Shown here: piece after piece, positions 34,603 to 46,610 of the stretch
How positions within the stretch are numbered: position 1 is the stretch's first letter
How the letters are laid out: every line of letters begins with the position of its first letter
The notes under the pieces: model-generated
Database searches by the model: none
Seen by the model: the letters and a program-made list of their open reading frames with translations, nothing else
What the model was told of the DNA's origin: nothing
NCBI GenBank assembly: GCA_040357565.1
Contig: JBDODJ010000002.1
Reading direction: 5' to 3' (one strand)
Length of the DNA: 64,000 bases
Source of the DNA: Cercozoa sp. M6MM
Lineage: Eukaryota > Endomyxa: Ascetosporea
Position numbers and translations under genes: made by a program

Positions 34603-34941
34603 CAAGATTGCTACATCAGTTCCAGTCCGAACTTTGACATCAATATTGAGTGCCTTGGCTTCAGCGTTGTTCCTCCAGAAGTCAATGTTATCCCAGTCGT
34701 CATTTGAGCTAAAAAAATACCCAGACTTCTGAGGCTGGCAGCATCCGCAAAAAAGAACTTACATGCGAGGCCAGTCGGTCACGATCACTGGCTGTCCAAC
34801 ACTGCGTCTACGGATGGTCTCGGCAACCGAGAGGCCGCGCCGATCTGCCTGCTGCCGAAGGTCAGACAAGGAGAATCGCTGCACGCGATCGCCCGCACTG
34901 ACCAAACTGACAAAGCCAAACAGGCACAACAGTAACTTCAT
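32392..34941 (-). CDS. JmjC-domain oxygenase with signal peptide
   Basis: Starts at 34941 with MKLLLCLFGFVSLVSAGDR, a cleavable signal peptide, so it is probably an ER or secretory-pathway member. The cupin begins with RRSVGQPVIVTDWP and DWDNIDFWRNNAEAKAL, then LYGGVQVTNEPKMQFL. The Fe(II) site is in VQLWLTSRGATTPLHYDAMH, where HxD is H-Y-D, and FVPLVGTKSYRFF follows. The third ligand lies in EPGMALYLPPFWFHHVTSD. The full HxD...H triad predicts a 2-oxoglutarate-dependent hydroxylase. The C-terminal extension is acidic and helical and ends LLVLLDRCVRLDES...VEDLNKDDL (stop at 32392-32394). One intron holds a large CA/TG microsatellite and a 100-base N gap, so a small exon could be missing. Confidence 0.8.
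34366..34600. repeat. (CA)n microsatellite with 100-base assembly gap
   Basis: CA dinucleotides run from about 34366 to 34600, with N at 34454-34553. It lies in an intron of the minus-strand JmjC gene, so the transcript sense is (TG)n. Confidence 0.98.
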
Positions 34942-35185
34942 TATAGAAGCAACTATATTCGCACGCACAGACACAAATTTTCAAGCTATAAAACACGCGT
35001 AGTGCCAAAAAATCGAAATCGTGTGCTGGGCTCTCAGTGGGCTCACACACGAGTCGATAGCTCTCTTTGATCACTGCACGCTGGCATCGGCATCAAACAG
35101 TACGATTGGACCTCCGGCGTGCTCTGTGTGACAGATAGGAGTGGCCAGGGCGGTGCAGCGAGTTTGTGGTTTGAGACTGCAGGAA

Positions 35186-38100
35186 ATGCAGGGACCAAAT
35201 CGTCCACTGTCGTCACTGTTTCACCGGGAAAACGCCGCTGCCAGGGAGACACTCGTAAGCGCACCAAGTTATGCGCGATTTGGGTCCTCAGGAAGTGTCG
35301 TCGGAGGTGTTCCGCACGGTCGCGCGGTGTCGTTTGCGCGACTCGACTCGCAGCAGCGTCCGGCGAAACGCGTGCGGCCGAACCCGCCGTCGCCGGCGCT
35401 GCAGCAGTTGTGTCTCGCCGTGCAGGAAGCGACGAGTTCGCAGGCTTCGCAACTACGAGAGGACCAATGCTCTGACTTGCGAGAGGCGCGTGCGGCAGCT
35501 CTGGCGTCACCGTGGAGTCTGCGTGCCGTGTCGCGACTGCTGGACCTGTCAGTGCTCGCGTTGATGCGCAAGAGTCGACTGCGAACGCTCCTTTTGCCGC
35601 GGTAGTGAGTGTTTTTACTTCTGCTTGAAGTGAATTTATGTGCACTGTGAGTAGAGTCGAAGAAGCTGCCCGCGAAGCGTGGCTGCACTTCCGCGCCGAC
35701 GATAACATCGACCCCAGCAGCGTTGGACGCGACGACGCCATTGGCACGCTCTGGGCCATCTACGCCGAGACTCGCCGCAGCCCCGAACTGCAAGCCCGTA
35801 GCTTTTCGAGCTTTCAACTTGACTGAACTCAGTGCTTGCCAACTCAACTCCATTTTGACACTGTGTTTCTGTGTCTGTGCAGAAGTGCTCGAAGAAATGA
35901 AGGAGCGTGGAATTGGACAAATGAATGCGCGCTACTACCGTGCACTCGCCGTGTGCGACATTGCACGAAATACGCTCGCTTTCGATCGGGTACATCACTC
36001 GTTATACCCCACCCGATCCTCACCCTTGGTGTAGGCACCAAACGATGACACAAGTGTGATGCGACACGCCACTGCAGATGCCAAGAAAGTCGTGGCGAAA
36101 TACCGTGCCATTGCACAGCAGGTGCGTGGTTGGTTAGTACGGAGGTCGGATTCGAAAGAGTAAGTTTGAGTTGTGTGTAGGCTAGAGCAACGCCGATACA
36201 GCAGCTAATAGTGCCGTACGGACATTTGACGTACCTTGTGGGCGGTGCCTCGATGGACGACGTGCACGCAACCCCAGTACTCTCCTGTATAGTCTCAAGC
36301 AACTTGCTTTGCATGAGTTCTTTACTGTGCAGAGGAGGCACTCATTGCCTTCGCACACAACAACCGGCGACAACAGACATGACTACGACTACGACAAGGA
36401 GAACAACAACGCCGAAAACAACAACAACAACATAAGTGCCAGTCACAGCAATGGCAACGACGAAAGCAAAGTGCCGCCGGTGCCTGTGACAACTACGCGA
36501 CCGTTCTCGCGACTGCGATTCGACTCGCCGCCCCCGCCCAAGCAGCGACATGCTGCGGTACCTTCTTGCCACACAACCTTACGAGTCTTACCCTCTCCTA
36601 CCCCTTTCCTATACAGACAAGTCGGCCAGTGCAGGACAGTGCACCTCGTGTGGCCCAGGCCAGCACCAGCGCTCCTTCGACAGGTCCGTCTGTGGCGGCT
36701 TCTACGGTTCCTGCTGCCGTGGACAATAGTACGAAACCGTCCGTGCGAACAAGCGCACCTCAGCAACGTCAGCAACATCAACAGCATCAACAGCAGTCGC
36801 AACCAGCGTGGCGACGCATCGAAGTCAACCAGACGCCTTTTCTTGTACTCGAACTGGTCGGTCGCGGCGGCTCCTCCAAGGTGTACAAGGTGCTCGGGCC
36901 CAAAGGCCGCCTATATGCACTCAAGGCCATGCGTTCGCAGGTAGACTTCCTCCTTGTTAGCCTTCTCTACCTCTACCCAACTCTGCCCTTCCCTTGCTAC
37001 TTCTATCCACCCCTTACTATTCCCCCTTCCCTCACCTCTCGCCCCGTTCCCAGCAGTCATCGGCGCAGCACATGGTGAACGTGCGCAATGAGATAAAGCT
37101 GCTGCGGAGACTACGTGGCAAGCCACATGTGATCCAACTGATCGATGCGCAGGTGATGCCACCGCATGTGATGATGGTACAGTCGGACACAGAGTTTCTG
37201 GCCACTAGGTTTGTTTAAGGGAGTGTGTGGTCTCGTAGGTGTTTGAATTCGGCGAGATCGACTTAGCCTCGATGTTGCGACGACTGGCGACGGAAGAGCA
37301 GCGCCGCAGCAGCGACGGCGCGTTGCGAACGCTCGTGCGAGACGCTGTGACGCTGCGGTTCTACTGGCGTCAGATGCTGCTGGCCGTGCAGACCATGTAG
37401 CCTGCTATTTACCCCGCCCGCCACCCCCGCGCGCTTGTATGTATTACTCTTGTTGTAGCCACGATGCGCGTATCGTGCACGGCGATTTAAAGCCAGCGAA
37501 TTTTCTTTTTGTTCGAGGCGAGCTGAAACTCATCGACTTTGGCATCGCCAAGGCACTGAGCGACAACACAACCAACATCCTCCGTGACAGTCAGGTACTC
37601 CCTAGACCCCTATCTCTGCTCTACTTTACTCGTACTGTTTTTGTGGACAGGTGGGCACGTTAAACTACATGTCGCCAGAGGCCATCCTGGAGGCCGATCA
37701 GCAGGTGCATGAGAGGAGCGACACGGCCGGCGAGGACAGGTACAAACTCAGTCGTGCCGCCGACGTCTGGTCGCTCGGCTGCATCTTGTTCCAGATGGTG
37801 CCTTAACCCCTAACCCTCCCTTTGACCCTCCTCGATATCCTTCTGACACAGGTGTTTGCACGCACACCTTTTTCGCATATACGAAACACGATAAAGAAAC
37901 TTCATGCTATCACGAATCCCAGCACGCAGATTCGTAGCCTGTTTTTACTGTGCGTGTGCTTGCTTTTTACCCTCCCCTTCCCTGCGTAGCATTCCCATCA
38001 CCGAATCTCGAGGATCCCGAGTGTCCGAAGACGCACAAGGACGCGCAATTGGTGCGCATGATTCGTGCCTGTCTGAGCCGCGATCCGCGGCAGCGGCCTT

Positions 38101-38347
38101 CAATCCCAGAGTTGCTGCAGCACCCGTTTCTGTCGGTAGGAGATGCTTTGAGGTGTACGGGATAGGCGAATCACAGACAAACCAACGATCTTATTTCCTA
38201 GGGCGGTGCCACGCACGTGTTCGATTTCCAGCTGCGCTCACTGTTCGACGCACTCCGGCCATGCGGTCTGCGCGACGTGCCTGTCGGCTCTGTTGAGGTA
38301 GTCTCTGTTGTTGAGTATGCTGTGTGTGCCTGTGTCTGTGTGTGCGT

Positions 38348-38397
<50 letters not shown>

Positions 38398-38529
38398 CGC
38401 CTCGGTACCTCGATAGGTTTGACTGTGCACGTGTGTAGAGGGTACGAGAACAGTTCAATCGCGGACAAGCTGTGCCAGGTGATCTTTTCTCACGTACGGC
38501 CGTCGCTACTACAACTGCAGCGCGACTAA
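35186..38529 (+). CDS. TTK: Mps1/TTK dual-specificity spindle-checkpoint kinase
   Basis: Kinase that controls the spindle checkpoint and kinetochore attachment in known homologues. The N-terminal half from the ATG at 35186 includes [12 protein letters not shown] and helical segments such as [18 protein letters not shown] and [14 protein letters not shown] that may form the usual TPR-like region. A Gln/Pro-rich linker follows. The kinase domain starts with [20 protein letters not shown] (Gly loop typical of Mps1) and YALKAM (catalytic Lys). It continues with [87 protein letters not shown] and [26 protein letters not shown] plus [10 protein letters not shown] are diagnostic. Many short introns; one near 38328-38390 is (TG)n-rich. 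It ends at 38529. Confidence 0.88.
38328..38396. repeat. (TG)n microsatellite in TTK intron
   Basis: tgtgcctgtgtctgtgtgtgcgtgtg passing to (TG)n and gcgtgcgt. Sense-strand TG in a plus-strand gene. Confidence 0.95.
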
Positions 38530-38918
38530 CGCCGCGCCAAGAGGATTATTCTCGTTAATGAACTCAACTGGCCGTTGGTGCATTCCTACTCCAATTGTAG
38601 TGTATACAGCTAGGTTTGCGGTGAGGATTACCATCTCATTCAAGTTCAAGTATGCAGTGCTGTACCCGAAAGCGCAAGGCGAGTGTTGATCGCCCGGCCT
38701 GATCGGTGCCTGATCGCGATGCTGTGTTGGGCAGTGCGTGCCCAGCCGCCAGGGCTCCGGACGATCTGCAGTACAGAAAGTGAGCGTTCCTGTGCCTGTG
38801 AGCCACTAAGACAGACTGGGTATGTTAGCGTAGTCTTGCAGTGTAGCACAGTTCGTCGTATGTGCAGTGTGGTGGGGAGTGCAATTTTTGTCGCAGGGTG
38901 ACATATCCGCGCGGACCG

Positions 38919-41094
38919 ATGTCGAAGCTGCTGCGAAATGCGAAGCGTCGAGCAAAAGGCGCGAAAGCCGTTCGCTTTGAATTTTCTCTCGAGGTGCAGG
39001 TAGCGTGTGTGTGTGTGTGTCTTGGTGCTTTGCGCTGAGACGAAGGATTCGACTCAATGTTTTGCAGACGCTAAAACTCGGAGCAGATGTGGCTGATCCA
39101 ATGCAACTGCAATGGACGAGAGGCAGGTACTTTATCTTGTTGGTCCCAGTGGTTGTTCAAACTGTGTCTTCATTGTAGCAAGGCGGCTGTAACGGATTTT
39201 GTTGAACCTGTCAACAGCGTACGTTGCTTTTTTGGCCTCCATGTTGTTTACTGTGTGATCGCAAGTAGACTATAAATTGGAACACACGATTGGACCTCGT
39301 GGTGACCTTGTTCGCCGACAAAAACATCGATGACCCTGAAACTGTATTGAGCTCTTATTTCCACGGCAGTCCGTTTTGTTTTACGAACTTAAATTCCCGC
39401 AGGTCAAGTTCGCTTCAAAGAACTCAAAGATTGCAGTCGTAGCAAAAACAATTCGTGGTATAACAGTATCTTTTCGTCTCAGTTGGGGTACTCGGTGCAT
39501 TGCTCATGCAGGTAGCAAACGTGTGGGTCGCTGTCAGATTGATCTTAGTGAGTATGCGGCACTGACGCATAACACATGCCGGCCTGCTCATATCTTGGTA
39601 GTCTCATATTTGTGCTCAAACCTGAGTGGAGCTAGAACTTCTTTTTTGCAGCTGGAAAAGTGCAACAAACCATGTGAGCTATCAGTTGTTGTTCACGCTC
39701 GTCCGTTGGATTTGGATGTCGATACTGAGGTGTGCAAACAAACAAGTGCAGATGTATATATAGATTTACTCTGTCGATCTGTGCGTTTCCAGGAGACACC
39801 TTCGGTGGCCTCGGACAGGTCAATGTCGATGATGTCAATGTCTACGATGGCGATGTCACCTGCCCCCTCGACGTCCCCTGCACCGTCGCTACACCGACGT
39901 GCTCTTGCTCATATGTGCGTTTCTTTGCTTATTTTTACTCGCATTTGCTCAGGTGCGCCATCGGCGCGCAAGAATTTGTTCGCGCGCACTGATAGCGTCG
40001 ACTCAAAGTCACATCAGCTTTTCGCGACTTCGTGTGTTTTCTTCGCATTTGTGTATAAATTTTTTAAATGTTGATTGAGTTGTGTAGCGAGAATGACACT
40101 GTATCCGACAAGCCCGCTCCAGCATCTGACACACCCAAGGTATTTTGTCTAATTCCGGTTGTGTACCCCCCTACCCCTTTTATCCCGTTATCCTTTTTTT
40201 TCTGCAGGAGGCGAAAACGCAGAATGACAAGAGTTCTAAACCAACGCACCAGCGAAAGGCTGAAACGCCGAAACGTGATACCAAGACAGAAACGCAGGTT
40301 GAACCTTCCTTGTCGGCTCAAACGCAACCAATCGAACCGTCGGTACCATCGATCTCAAGAATGCGACTTTTTTTTTGTATGTCGGTATAATAGACTGAGG
40401 ACGCTTCAAAGCGCGCTAGTCGCTCTAGTTTTGTTTCTTCGCGTCGCACGCGCTCGGTAGCAAAGGACTCTGTTGCATGTATTTCTGTCCGATTGTCGTT
40501 TTTGCAGTTGAAGAGTGTTGAGAGTCAGACGCGTGCATTGTCTCCCGTGCTGCCTGTTAGTCAAGAAACACATGTCTCCCACAAACCGGCACTTGAGTTG
40601 GTGTGTTTTAATAACCCGTTGACTCTTTTTCCTGTCCGCACTTGAAGGACGCTTCAGGAAATTGAAAAGCTGCGGTCACAGCTGCGTGACGCCGAATCGA
40701 AACTCGAAAAGGAGCAGATTGCCAGGAGGTGTGCTTCGTCTTGTCTGGGGCTGTAGTGTTTGTTTCAATCCAAAACACACACCACAGAAAATTGGCGGAC
40801 ACTTTCGATGTGACGACGCGCATGCTCGAACAGCGAATCGAGCAGCTGCAGGCGAAATACAATAGTAAATTTTATCTATGAGTTGTTTGAAGAACTCCAA
40901 GAATCACGTTTGTTTTCTTGTTTGTAGAGAGCAAGGAGGATGTATTGGATGCGCGCTCGCGCTACGCGTCGCTGGAGGTGACGCTGGTGCGCGTCAAGTG
41001 TCAGCTCGTCGACGCTGTCGACCGTGTCAATGTGCTCGAACTGGAGAACGGACAGATGCAAGATCAGTTGCTGCGTATGGCCGAAGGCTTGTAG
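38919..41094 (+). CDS. NT-C2 domain coiled-coil protein (EEIG1/EHBP1-like)
   Basis: The ATG at 38919 opens with MSKLLRNAKRRAKGAKAVRF, leading into a first beta strand (FEFSLEVQTLKLG). The N-terminal C2 (NT-C2) hallmarks follow: QLQWTRG, NWNTRLDLVVTLFADKN, FYELKFPQVKF, and KRVGRCQIDLSEYA, the last being the signature of the domain, then KCNKPCELSVVV. The linker is long and Ser/Thr/Lys-rich. The C-terminal coiled coil (EIEKLRSQLRDAESKLEKEQ, then LDARSRYASLEVTLVRVK) ends at TAG 41092-41094. NT-C2 proteins link membranes to cytoskeleton or vesicle traffic, for example through Rab or EHD partners. The partner here is unknown. Confidence 0.75.
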
Positions 41095-41176
41095 TTTCAG
41101 TTGCTCATATTTAAGTGGGACTCTCCCCGAAAACAAAGGGTTCGTAATTGCGCCGTAATCACTGGAGCCAAAAAAC

Positions 41177-41675
41177 ATGCTTAACTTGCCCGAAAAGCTC
41201 TGGGCCAAGATTGCATTTCAACGGGTGTCATTGAACATTTTTCCGTAGAGATTTCCAGGCGACATGTCGGAAAATCGTGAATGTGAAATCAAGTGCACTT
41301 GTTCTCAACTTGGCGACATCTGACACCATGTTTAGTGGAAACATGTGAACCTTACATGCATCTCTTTTGCACATGGTCAGTGGCGATGCAAAATTTACGT
41401 TGGGAATGGCTGCACTTTCGTGAGTCTCCTCCTTGGAAATTTGTGCATGTAAACTTACCTGGCAACAGAACGGAATTTCTGGTGGTTGCAAACGGTCATT
41501 CGATTCCTGATTGTGAGTGGTTGAGCAGGTACGTAATATACTATTTCCTTTTCCGTCGAAGTGTATCGGTTTCAGCAACGGTGCGATCCGCCTGTTCGCA
41601 CCAAGGCTAAACGTCGTCGTACACGCGCCACTGCTGCTCGTGTCGACTGACTTCACTGAAAGTGCGCTAAAATGA
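41177..41675 (+). CDS. F-box-like protein, short
   Basis: The ATG at 41177 gives MLNLPEKLWAKIAF, typical of an F-box first helix (LP..lW..I). The next coding stretch reads DFQATCRKIVNVKSSALVLN. Joining these needs a very short intron of about 22 nt near 41227-41248, which is doubtful. Later exons read NLRWEWLHFRESPPWKFVHV and NGAIRLFAPRLNVVVHAPLL, ending at TGA 41673-41675. Downstream beta-like segments could be a recognition domain. The second F-box candidate in the window. Confidence 0.45.
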
Positions 41676-41699
41676 CCGAAGCAGACCTCTCTCTGTTTT

Positions 41700-41921
41700 C
41701 AATAAACACCCAGACCGAACAAAAAGTTGGGTTTTAAGGCATCAGGCATCACAGTGAATCTCGCTCGAGACGCTGGCCTGAACGACGCCATTCTGGAGAG
41801 ACTGCGGCCACAGACCAGAACGCACCAGGACGCGCTGGCTGTGGGTTTAAACAACAACTGTGGTAGTGACCAACAATCAGAGTGGCAGTTTCTCATGATC
41901 TCATGGTTGTTTCGAGAATGA
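41700..41921 (+). CDS. Unassigned coding stretch, about 65 codons
   Basis: An open frame reading GFKASGITVNLARDAGLNDA, then ILERLRPQTRTHQDALAVGL, looks like real protein by composition. It has no obvious ATG and stops at 41919-41921. It begins just after, or overlaps, the end of the F-box-like gene (whose TGA overlaps an ATG at 41672). It may be a further exon of that gene through an unrecognised splice, or a small separate gene. Confidence 0.3.
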
Positions 41922-42009
41922 CCAACATGGTTTTACGAAAAACCGCATCAAAAGCTATTGGGTGCTATACGAAGCACTTAGTGTGCATGTGTTGGTAGAC
42001 GTGTTCTGT

Positions 42010-42212
42010 GCGTGCTCAAATGCTCTCGGTACGCGTGCAATACGGGTTCAAGTTTACCGACAGACGTTGAGTCGGTTTTGTGGCAACTTGGAAATGGATT
42101 TTCTCGCTTTAGAACCAGCCCGAAGACAACGGCGCGCAAGTCGGAAGCGAGGACACCTATGGCATCAGTCTGCGGTCGGCCCGTACTTGGAGGCCACCTT
42201 ACTGGAGTAAAT

Positions 42213-42281
<69 letters not shown>

Positions 42282-43455
42282 NNNNNNNNNNNNNNNNNNN
42301 NNNNNNNNNNNNNNNNNNNNNNNNNNNNNNNNNNNNNNNNNNNNNNNNNNNNNNNNNNNNNNNNNNNNNNNNNNNNNNNNNTCGAGAAGTGGTTGAGGAG
42401 GGTCAAACAATTTTGCTGCTGCCTGTGCACAGATCAGCAAGTCGCCGCTCAACGAGACTAGTGAGAACGAGGACATGTTGGGTCGCGAGAAGGTGTGCAC
42501 AATAGCTCAACGCCATTGGAGATTGACAGATACGTGTTTCTGTCTGTGTTTAGGTCCTCTCCTTGTACATGTCACTGGTCAACAGTCTTGACGTGAGCTC
42601 AAACCAAGAGGTACTAAATTTACAGTTCCCCTGTGGACGGTGCTGTTGCCCCGTCATCTTGCTCCCTTGCAGTGTGCTGACTTGGCAAGAAGTTGGGTGT
42701 GCCTCTGGCTTGTACCACGTGTCGTCCAAGTGGAACTGATCGACAATGACACTCGACCACTCGCAGCAGGACATGGGGCTGTCGAGTTTTTCCGGCAGCC
42801 CATCTGCATGGTAATTTACTCCCTTCGAGTCCTTATTCTTTGCTCACATAAACTTGCTCATGCTGTACCCCGAGTAGTCGACTTGCGAATACATGTTCGC
42901 AAAGTGCCCTGAGATTCCACAACTCCTTGTTCGCTTCAAACTCAGTGGTGAGTTGTAGCTGCGAGAATATCCTGTCTCACAGATAACAATGCGATGGTTT
43001 AGACCAGTGCAAGGGCTACACGTTCAGTGACTCGTACTTCAATCGTCGCTGGAGTGAGCCGAATCGCTTCTTGCGACAGAATGAACATGTGCGACATACT
43101 TTGCCTATTCTACCTTGTTGGTTGTAATTTAATGGGGGTTTCGCGTAGTACGAAGCCTTTGCACGACCAAGTGCTCAAAACGTCACCGACAACTACGTTC
43201 GCACCGATGTGAGATCTGTGTGGTCTTGTTGTTCGGTCAATCAGGAGGGATGTGTTTTATCTGGGCAGCCGGACGACTGGGGCAACTCGTCGGTGATCTT
43301 TTCGGAGGCCACGCGAGTGCAGGTAGCCTGGTCTGCTTCTTTCCTTCCTTTATCCCTGTTCCTTTCCGTTCATCCCTTGCTTTCGCAGGCGTGGCAGAAC
43401 GACAGCGACACGGCCTATACGCCCTTCGATGTCGCCAACATGACAAAGTAGGACA

Positions 43456-43498
<43 letters not shown>

Positions 43499-43508
43499 NN
43501 NNNNNNNN

Positions 43509-43554
<46 letters not shown>

Positions 43555-44599
43555 GATGCGGACTATATGTGATAGAGTAAAAATACTGGGCGACGAGCAA
43601 GTGCTCAAAGACGAGCAAGCCTATGCCTCTCAGTTCGGCTACAGCAGCGGTATCGTTTTGCACTTTTACATGAAGATCGTTACTCCTAAGTTACTCTCTT
43701 AGGGCACTACTTTGTGCGCTCGGTGGACGGCGGCAGACACGAAGTCCCATGTGCGCCGATTCGTGCTGTGGTTCGTTCTCTTCTGTACTCCGGGTTTCGA
43801 TACCCAGTGTTTTATCTGCCCCTCGCGAGCAGGAAACTTCGGGTTCGGCCTTTTGTGGCTCGGATTATATGATGTCTGTCAAAGGCGGTAGTGCTTTCTT
43901 CTCCCATATAGCTATTATCGCCCTGTTCACTTGGACATGCCTCAGGCTGTGATCTCGTGTGCCCGACGCCGTTTTTATCACCGTCGGAGAACGATAGTCT
44001 CATCGACACGCGGATCGTACCTTCTTACCGTGTTTGTCGGGATGTTTAGCATTTATTCCTTCCCCCGCAGGCAGCAGGCTGGGTGATGATTGTGTGCACG
44101 CTACTAGTGCTGCTGCGCCTCTTTTTTGACAATGCGCGGCACAAGGCACGGTACTTCCTGTCATTTACCCTTCTTCAGTTTTAAACCCCTCTGTGCGTGT
44201 GTGTGTTCAAAGAAATGCACGCGTGCCGTTGTTACCCCCATTCCCAGCGCGTCTCGCAGTTCCGCTCTCCATTGTAGCCTTCCTGTGCATTTTTGAACCC
44301 TAAATTTATTAACCCTTCAATTCCCGAAGAGCTTCCTGCTGGTGGCCGTTTCGTTCGCGCTTCAGCCAGACACATGCGCGTCAGACACGGAGTACAACTC
44401 GTCGCAAGGCATCTGCAAGGCGCAGGCCTTTCTCTTCGTAAGCGGTACTGTCGTGCACTCGGTTCTACTGTTGAAGTAGCTATGGGACGGTATAGGCGCC
44501 GTCTCCACCGTGGCCTGGTGGTGCACCTTCGCTGTGTGTCTTTGTAAGTTTAATATTTTGTTGATGAGGTACGGGGATCAGAAGTACGGTGTGCTTGTC

Positions 44600-44652
<53 letters not shown>

Positions 44653-46249
44653 CGACAGGCGGCATGTTGAGTGACCATCGTTTCTTTACGACACTCGGCA
44701 AGAACCGCGAAGTCAACACGCGTCGATTGGAAGGTGTGTATGTGTATCACAGTGGCGAAGGGGTTAAATCGAGGAGGAACGGATTTGTATTGCTCACACA
44801 GTGTTGATGCACTCGATGTGCTGGCTGCCAGCCTTCCTCTGCGGCATTCTGCCTGTCGCTCTGGATCGAGTCCGATGGGTACCTACCCCTTTTGCTGCTA
44901 GCTGTTGTGCTCCGAGTTTACTAATTTACGATATTGTTGTTTAGAACGAAGGTGCCTCTATGTGTGCCATCGATACAAAGGTAAACTTACCACGCAATTT
45001 TTTCAGGTGTCGGTTGTGCAACATGTGCATACTGCTGTGCCTGGGTACAATGGTAGGACGGCGTTGCCCTATTCGTCGCGGTTCTGGTCGTGCCTTTTTT
45101 GCTGTGTCTGGTCGTCGGCGCCATTGCTGTCATTGTTGCTCTTGCACACGTCGTGCGTACTGAAAAGTAGCCCCCCCCCCCCAATAGTACCGTAACTGGT
45201 ATCTTTCCATATTTGTGGCAGGAGACTGCGACGATCGTCGTCTGCTACTGTCGTGGTGGCACGATGTATCCCCTGCTATTCCATTGTATCGTCATATCAT
45301 GCATTACTACCTGACATAGTCGCGATGTTCGTGCCGTGTTTCTTGGCAACGGCAGTGATCACCTTGGTGCTCGAAGTGCGACGACTCGGGATTCCGGGTG
45401 CACAATGACCACTATCTCATTCTGCAAAGGGCCTAACTTTGGACTCTGTTAACGCCAATGTGCAGGTGGAATCAGAGACGCCAAGAAAGCAGCTGTACTG
45501 GTATGAACTGATTGTCTCCTTGTGGCCCTTGTCTTGTTTTTGGTGTTTACCCCCCCCCCCCCGACAGTGCGCGACTGATATGTCGGAGCAACTGTCGAAC
45601 GGTGATTTCACCGACTTCACTCGCATTGGCGAACTAATCGACAGCTGCGTGAGCGGTAACTTTACCCAGTCAGTCAGTACTTCATTATTTTAGATACAAA
45701 CCGATCACCTGTGCGTGTGAACAGGTGCGCTCGACGACGCAGACACGGGTATCAGTTTCGGCGCCGAGATTGCATCGCTCACCATGTGTAGTCTAAGTCT
45801 TAGGCAATATTCACTGCAACAACATGATGTGATTGCGCAGGGATGCTAACGTGCCTGGTGGTAACGCTCGTGTTTGCGGTGCCGTTGCGAATGCTGCAAC
45901 GGTGCATTCGACGGCGGCGTGGCCAGAACTGTAAATTCACTTTGCTCCTGTCGAAAACCTTTTGTGTGCAACGAACCATTGCACGTGTTTTATTTGTAGC
46001 GAGTATGATGTCGACAACACCAAAGCGACAGGAGCATTGTATCAACACACCCATCACCTTTTTCTTGGGACCACTAAACATATTTCATTAGCCCGCACAT
46101 CGCGGCGCACGAACGATCGGTACTCGCGCAGCGTGGCAGGAGCGTCCGCCGCGGCCACTGGGACACGTGGAACTCAAGAAGGCACGCCGGTCAGGCATGA
46201 CGACACTGGAGACGCAACGACGGGCACCGCCGACATTGAAATGGATTAA
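42010..46249 (+). CDS. Seven-TM receptor, Frizzled/cAMP-receptor-like
   Basis: A long extracellular N terminus is spread over many small exons (for example DQCKGYTFSDSYFNRRWSE and GQPDDWGNSSVIFSEATRVQ). A 7TM part follows: AAGWVMIVCTLLVLLRLFF (TM1), SFLLVAVSFALQ (TM2), DTCASDTEYNSSQGICKAQA leading into FLF|LWDGIGAVSTVAWWCTFA (extracellular Cys and TM3), LMHSMCWLPAFLCGILPVAL (TM4) and DRVRWNEGASMCAI. Then come ALFVAVLVVPFLLCLVVGA (TM5), MFVPCFLATAVITLVLEV (TM6) and MLTCLVVTLVFAVPL (TM7). The tail is Ser/Thr/Arg-rich and ends IEMD at 46247-46249. The 'C..QaFLf...g..s..wW' TM3 pattern is that of Frizzled/Smoothened and slime-mould cAMP-type receptors. The start and several N-terminal exons are unresolved, and two N gaps in introns may hide exons. 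Confidence 0.6.
42212..42381. repeat. (CA)n microsatellite with 100-base assembly gap
   Basis: CA repeat from 42212 to 42281, then N at 42282-42381. It is in an intron of the 7TM gene and is the one clear case where the sense strand carries CA rather than TG. Confidence 0.97.
43460..43553. repeat. (TG)n microsatellite with 10-base gap
   Basis: TG repeat on both sides of N at 43499-43508, inside an intron of the 7TM gene. A second, uninterrupted (TG)n lies at about 44604-44650 in the same gene. Confidence 0.97.
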
Positions 46250-46610
46250 TTCGAATCGCCACTGGGGCTTTAACCGACGTGACTTCAGTCGCTGTTGAGT
46301 TAATTACATGCGATGCGCATGTACGCGGCAGATACGTATTTGACTCGCTCCGTCGCGCTACAGTTCCGCGCGGTACACGTCGGCGTAAATCACTACGTTC
46401 ATCTGATGCGATGTCTGGGCGGAATCTCGGTCTCATCTGCCGACGGACGGTACGGTAGTAAGTGATTACCACTGTTTCCGACCAACCTTGAAAATGTCCT
46501 AGCGTAGGGAACTTCAAAGGGGCGGAGAGTGATGGCCCCACAGCAGGCGATGGATCATGGCTATGCGCGCGCGGACCCCGATTGAAAGTTCAGCGCACTG
46601 ACGGTTAGTC

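Noticed and set aside
34169-34732. Open frames made of Cys-Val or Thr-His dipeptides over the CA repeats, also at 42012-42500, 43220-43702 and 57703-58103.
   Set aside because: They are translations of dinucleotide repeats and N gaps.
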